A stretch of 9,880 nt of DNA from Pseudohongiella sp. (GTDB lineage: Bacteria > Pseudomonadota > Gammaproteobacteria > Pseudomonadales > Pseudohongiellaceae), in NCBI GenBank assembly GCA_030652635.1, contig JAUSPW010000056.1:1-9880 (forward strand). Direction: 5' to 3'. The translations under genes were made by a program, and so were the position numbers. The notes beneath the pieces are model-generated. The model saw only the letters and a list, made by a program, of their open reading frames with translations. It had not been told where the DNA came from and ran no database searches. Below are positions 6,977 through 9,880 of this stretch, in pieces. Numbering within the stretch: position 1 is the first letter of the stretch; the number at the start of each line of letters is the position of its first letter.

Positions 6977-7575
6977 AACATGTTCCCGACATTGGGTTTC
7001 AGATTTTTTGTCATGCGTTGATGGGGTAAACCTACTTCAGTAAAAGCTGGCCCGACGCGCTGGTAGCCGCTGGCCTGATAAAACCCGACGGCCGACTCAC
7101 GGGCATGCAACTCAATCAGCTCGACGCCCTCATTAACTAAAACAGCCTCGACTAGCGCAATCAGCTGCTGCCCAAAACCCTGTCGCTGGTAACGGTCATT
7201 AACCGCCATTTGCCTGAGTTTTACGCAACCCGGACTTTTCGGCACAATCACCAGACACGCCAATAACTCCGTGGCGTGCTGAGCACTCGCCGACAGTGAA
7301 GCGGTTTGCTGCCACAGTGTAAAGTGCCGTTGGTCTATTTCCACGCTGAGGTTTTCATGCCAGAGATTCAGACCCAATGGTTCGCGTAAAATGCGATGAC
7401 GCAGCGCCAGTGTGGTTTTGTAGTCGTCACTACCATAAGTGATCTCACGCAGATCGGGAGTCGTAACAGGCATGTTTTTTTTTAAGCCGGCACGTTGCTG
7501 CCAGCTTTCATGAATGGCCTGTGCACAATCATCAACTGCCGACGCCATGGGCGTTTTATTTGCTGTATCTTTCAT
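6973..7575 (-). CDS. GNAT-family N-acetyltransferase
   Basis: A 200-residue cytoplasmic protein expected to transfer an acetyl group from acetyl-CoA to an amine. Residues 1-34 form an N-terminal extension; the GNAT fold starts near REITYGSDDYKTTLALRHRILREPLG (43-68). The acetyl-CoA site is LRQMAVNDRYQRQGFGQQLI (about 120-139), with the QxxGxG-like RQGFGQ loop. LHARESAVGFYQASGYQRVG (156-175) gives the C-terminal half, followed by FTEVGLPHQRMTKNL, a pattern I know from small ElaA/YjcF-like acetyltransferases. I chose ATG 7575 because GGA lies about 9 bases upstream; Met35, just after the A9 run, has no ribosome site. A run of nine A on the coding strand (positions 7475-7483) lies in Leu-Lys-Lys-Asn, where slippage could occur. 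The stop overlaps the hydrolase start by four bases, so the two are probably co-translated. The target is unknown. Confidence 0.9.
   Translation of the reverse strand: MKDTANKTPMASAVDDCAQAIHESWQQRAGLKKNMPVTTPDLREITYGSDDYKTTLALRHRILREPLGLNLWHENLSVEIDQRHFTLWQQTASLSASAQHATELLACLVIVPKSPGCVKLRQMAVNDRYQRQGFGQQLIALVEAVLVNEGVELIELHARESAVGFYQASGYQRVGPAFTEVGLPHQRMTKNLKPNVGNML
7475..7483 (-). repeat. A9 homopolymer run inside the GNAT gene
   Basis: Nine A on the coding strand fall in the codons TTA AAA AAA AAC, forming an A AAA AAC heptamer in the zero frame, the classic -1 slippery arrangement. It sits at the border between the N-terminal extension and the GNAT domain. An in-frame ATG (Met35) follows immediately. 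Confidence 0.8.
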
Positions 7576-7599
7576 AAGAATTTATCCAGCTACCTGACT

Positions 7600-7926
7600 A
7601 TGAGCATGGACCATCTGCCCGACAGTGCCTCTGTAAACTCGCGCCATAAGCGGCCGCAAATCTGCTGCCTGTGTTTTCGCGAACTGGCACTGACCTTCCA
7701 TCATTTGATCCCGCGTAAAGTACACCGGCGCAGCTATTTTCAAAAGAATTACAACCGCGAAAAATTGAACGAGGGCATCTTTATCTGCCGCACCTGCCAT
7801 AAGGGCATTCACGCGCTCTACGACGAAATGACGCTGGCACGCCAATTCAACTCCCTCGAGCAGCTTCGGCAGGACGAAGAACTGGCCAAACACTTTGCTT
7901 GGTCTGCCAAACAAAAACAGATCTGA
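7600..7926 (+). CDS. Small stand-alone HNH-type protein
   Basis: A 108-residue protein if the start is ATG 7600 (Met3 at 7606 is an alternative). The frame is open further upstream, but that part is antisense to the GNAT N-terminus and reads unlike a protein, so I left it out. It has a zinc-finger-like CxxC (C22, C25), then HHLIPR (34-39), N57, CRTCHKGIH (63-71) and a C-terminal helical LARQFNSLEQL (79-89). HHLIPR with a later Asn and CxxCH..H is the HNH/beta-beta-alpha-metal pattern, and I know similar small stand-alone bacterial proteins. It is therefore predicted to bind a divalent metal and possibly cut nucleic acid. No partner nuclease or defence gene is nearby. The start is 24 bases from the divergent GNAT start, with no obvious ribosome site or promoter of its own. 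Confidence 0.82.
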   Translation: MSMDHLPDSASVNSRHKRPQICCLCFRELALTFHHLIPRKVHRRSYFQKNYNREKLNEGIFICRTCHKGIHALYDEMTLARQFNSLEQLRQDEELAKHFAWSAKQKQI

Positions 7927-7944
7927 TATCACTCACATCGGCAC

Positions 7945-7972
7945 TTGCAAGCAACTATCGACGTGTTACATT
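7945..7972 (+). promoter_or_regulatory. Candidate sigma70-type promoter for the PDLQGNW-type gene
   Basis: TTGCAA (7945-7950) matches the -35 box in 4 of 6 bases, followed after 16 bases by TACATT (7967-7972), matching the -10 box in 4 of 6. TG one base before the -10 element makes it an extended -10. It lies 55 bases before the start codon at 8028, in the gap between two same-strand genes. Confidence 0.38.
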
Positions 7973-8015
7973 CCCTGATCACAAAGGTTTATTCCAGCCA
8001 ATAAAAAATAACTAC

Positions 8016-8020
8016 TGGAG
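8016..8020 (+). promoter_or_regulatory. Ribosome binding site of the PDLQGNW-type gene
   Basis: TGGAG lies 7 bases before the ATG at 8028. This fixes the start well inside a longer open frame and agrees with the signal peptide that begins there. Confidence 0.65.
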
Positions 8021-8027
8021 CAAGCGT

Positions 8028-9053
8028 ATGCAGGCAGGTCATCTTGGCAAAGCCTTATGTTTGACCGCTTTGGCAGCGGTCTCAGGACTGTTGTGGGCAC
8101 AAACGTCGTATGAACCACCGCGCACCGAATGGGGCGTACCGGATTTGCAAGGCAACTGGTCGATTGCTACGCAAACCACCCTCGAGCGGCCCGATCGCTA
8201 CAATGGCAAACTGGTGCTGACCGAGGAAGAAGCCCAAGCGTTTGAAGCCGCCGTGCAGGCCCGTAACCAGGCCGCCAACGCACCCAGCGACCCAAGCCGT
8301 GAACCCCCGCGCGAGGGTATTAACGTCGGTGGTTACAATAATTTCTGGATGGACCCCGGCGAACGGCTGATTCGTGTGAATGGCGAAATCCGTACCTCCA
8401 TCATGATCGACCCGCCCGATGGCAAACTGCCGTACAACGACACCGGCCGCGCCAATCACCAGACCACCATGGCCATCCGCGAAGGATACGACGGCCCGGA
8501 AGTGCGCCCCATGGGTGAGCGCTGCCTGGTGGGTTTTGGCTCAACGGCTGGCCCACCCAAGTTGCCAGTCTCGTATAACAACAACACGCAGATTATTCAG
8601 AACAAAGACTATGTGGTGCTGCTGGCAGAGATGAACCACGATGCCCGTATTGTGCGACTGGGCAAATCGTTCCGCGAGCCGCCCACCTACGATTGGCTGG
8701 GAGACTCGATTGGCTACTACGAAGGCGACACGCTGGTGGTGGAAACCACACACTTTCACCCGCAACAGAGTTTTCGCTCATCGCTGACACATCGTTTTTA
8801 TGCCTCCAGCGAAATGCATGTAGTGGAACGCTTCACGCGCATCAGTGACGATGTGATCCAGTATGAATTCACGGTCACTGATCCGGAGAACTACACACAA
8901 CCGTGGAGCGGTATCATGCCAATGAACAAAACTGATGACCCGTTGTTTGAATACGCCTGCCACGAAGGTAACTACGCGATGCCCGGTATTTTGGCCGGTG
9001 CACGACGGGCAGAAGCGGATGGCGTGCCTTATGCCCCGACATACAGCTTCTGA
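8028..9053 (+). CDS. Exported protein of unknown function (PDLQGNW-type)
   Basis: A 341-residue protein with a Sec signal (MQAGHLGKALCLTALAAVSGLLWA, 1-24) and no further membrane segment, so it is predicted periplasmic or secreted. The start at 8028 is backed by the ribosome site TGGAG and by the signal peptide. After the signal comes PDLQGNW (38-44), then RTSIMIDPPDGKLPYND (122-138), ERC (164-166), SYNNNTQIIQNKDYVVLLAE (182-201), GDSIGYYEGDTLVVETT (225-241), HVVERFTRISDD (264-275) and YACHEGNYAMPGILAGARR (309-327). I recognise this as a family that is widespread and often repeated in Acidobacteria and marine Gammaproteobacteria but has no assigned function. C166 and C311 are the only cysteines left after the signal and could pair. 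No catalytic pattern is clear to me. It ends one base before the stop of the convergent MgtE gene. Confidence 0.88.
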   Translation: MQAGHLGKALCLTALAAVSGLLWAQTSYEPPRTEWGVPDLQGNWSIATQTTLERPDRYNGKLVLTEEEAQAFEAAVQARNQAANAPSDPSREPPREGINVGGYNNFWMDPGERLIRVNGEIRTSIMIDPPDGKLPYNDTGRANHQTTMAIREGYDGPEVRPMGERCLVGFGSTAGPPKLPVSYNNNTQIIQNKDYVVLLAEMNHDARIVRLGKSFREPPTYDWLGDSIGYYEGDTLVVETTHFHPQQSFRSSLTHRFYASSEMHVVERFTRISDDVIQYEFTVTDPENYTQPWSGIMPMNKTDDPLFEYACHEGNYAMPGILAGARRAEADGVPYAPTYSF

Positions 9054-9054
9054 T

Positions 9055-9880
9055 CTACAACATCCCTGACAACAACGTTGCGATGCCAAGGAAGGCAAAA
9101 AAGCCGACAATGTCGGTAACCGTGGTCAAGATAATCGAAGAGGCTTGTGCCGGATCCTGACCAAACTTGACCAGCACAATCGGCACAATAGCCCCGGCAA
9201 ACCCGGCTGCAATCATCGCCAGAATCATGGCCGAGCAAATGATCAGCACCAGCCCCAGCGACTGACTCCACAAAAACACACCAATGCCGCAGGTCAGTGC
9301 GATGGCAATGCCATTCATAAAACCAACGCGCACCTCTTTGAACATCACCTGAAACCAATGCCTGACGGTTATCTCTCGCAGCGCCAGCCCGCGCATGGTG
9401 ACTGCCAGCGCCTGTGCCCCGGCATTGCCGGACTGCCCCGCCACGACTGGCAGCAACACCGCCAATGCTGTGAAGCTGGCAATGGTACTTTCAAACAGCC
9501 CCACAACGGATGCCGCCAAAAACGCGGTAATCAGGTTGATCTGCAACCAAGGCATACGTTTTTTGACAGAAAACCAGGCGCCGGACAACGCACGCTCCTC
9601 CCGGCTGGCACCCACCATCGCCAACACGTCGGATGACATGTCTTCCTGTGACACCTGCACCAGATTGGCGTGATTGATCACACCCAGCAAGCGTTGATCG
9701 ATGTCTAACACCGGCAGATCCAACAATTGCAATCGTTCAAACAAATCCGAGATTTCATCTTTACCGGCGGTGCCTGGCACGACGGCGGTCACCGGCTGGG
9801 AAATTTCTGACAGAGTGACATACGGTTCCGAGATGGCAATGTCTTGCACATGCACTTTTGCCGTGAGCCGGCCATCTTCA
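9055..9880 (-). CDS. mgtE: MgtE-family magnesium transporter, C-terminal part (5' truncated by window)
   Basis: The frame stays open to the window edge, so the start lies outside; 274 codons plus stop are visible. Before the first internal GTG (9855) are the residues EDGRLTAK. The first visible 80 residues belong to the CBS region (LFERLQLLDLPVLDIDQRLLGVINHANLV), which in MgtE senses cytoplasmic Mg2+. A linker helix rich in charges (REERALSGAW) leads to the five-helix pore domain, with the strongly conserved AGQSGNAGAQALAVTMRGLAL, FKEVRVGFMNG and TTVTDIVGFFAFLGIA. Asp248 (counted from that GTG) in TTVTDIVG matches the pore Asp (Asp432 in T. thermophilus, by eye) that coordinates Mg2+. It therefore looks like a functional inner-membrane Mg2+ channel as far as visible. 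The stop TAG at 9055 is one base from the convergent gene's stop, leaving no room for a terminator between them. Confidence 0.95.
   Translation of the reverse strand, partial: EDGRLTAKVHVQDIAISEPYVTLSEISQPVTAVVPGTAGKDEISDLFERLQLLDLPVLDIDQRLLGVINHANLVQVSQEDMSSDVLAMVGASREERALSGAWFSVKKRMPWLQINLITAFLAASVVGLFESTIASFTALAVLLPVVAGQSGNAGAQALAVTMRGLALREITVRHWFQVMFKEVRVGFMNGIAIALTCGIGVFLWSQSLGLVLIICSAMILAMIAAGFAGAIVPIVLVKFGQDPAQASSIILTTVTDIVGFFAFLGIATLLSGML

Noticed and set aside
7495..7599. Longer N-terminus for the HNH protein
   Set aside because: The extension is antisense to the GNAT gene and adds a Cys-rich stretch unlike the family.

Overview
The window looks like chromosomal DNA from an aerobic, probably marine or aquatic gammaproteobacterium. 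That placement is inference. It rests on a moderately GC-rich composition (judged by eye), many Sec-exported proteins, a DASH cryptochrome, a MauG-type di-haem protein, an MgtE Mg2+ channel, and an exported PDLQGNW-type protein of a kind I associate with marine Gammaproteobacteria and Acidobacteria. I see no tRNA, rRNA, CRISPR array, insertion sequence or phage gene. Coding density is very high and no gap exceeds about 135 bases.

Layout: (1) 1-1113 (+) is the C-terminal part of a hybrid histidine kinase, cut by the window start at its phospho-accepting His box. (2) 1249-5973 (+) is a tightly packed run of five genes, probably one transcript: a membrane-anchored periplasmic protein whose mature N-terminus may be His; a small secreted YtkA/FixH-like protein; a MauG/cytochrome-c-peroxidase-family di-haem protein; a DASH cryptochrome whose start codon overlaps the di-haem gene's stop; and a lipoprotein cyanophycinase-like peptidase. 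(3) 7575-6002 (-) is a two-gene unit with an ATGA overlap: a GNAT acetyltransferase, then an exported alpha/beta hydrolase of the epoxide hydrolase type. (4) 7600-7926 (+) is a small stand-alone HNH protein, divergent from the GNAT gene across 24 bases. (5) 8028-9053 (+) is an exported protein of unknown function with a good ribosome binding site and a plausible promoter. (6) 9880-9055 (-) is the C-terminal part of an MgtE-family magnesium transporter, converging on the previous gene with one base between the stop codons.

The most interesting part is 1249-4929. A MauG-like di-haem enzyme commonly acts on a periplasmic protein partner, and here it directly follows two small exported proteins of unsettled role. 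One has a His/Met-containing MPAHNHG motif and the other a predicted N-terminal His, so a metal-related (copper?) or protein-oxidation system is a reasonable hypothesis. The 4-base overlap with a blue-light flavoprotein suggests a link to light or oxidative stress. None of this is proven by the sequence; the remaining genes look like ordinary housekeeping or accessory functions.
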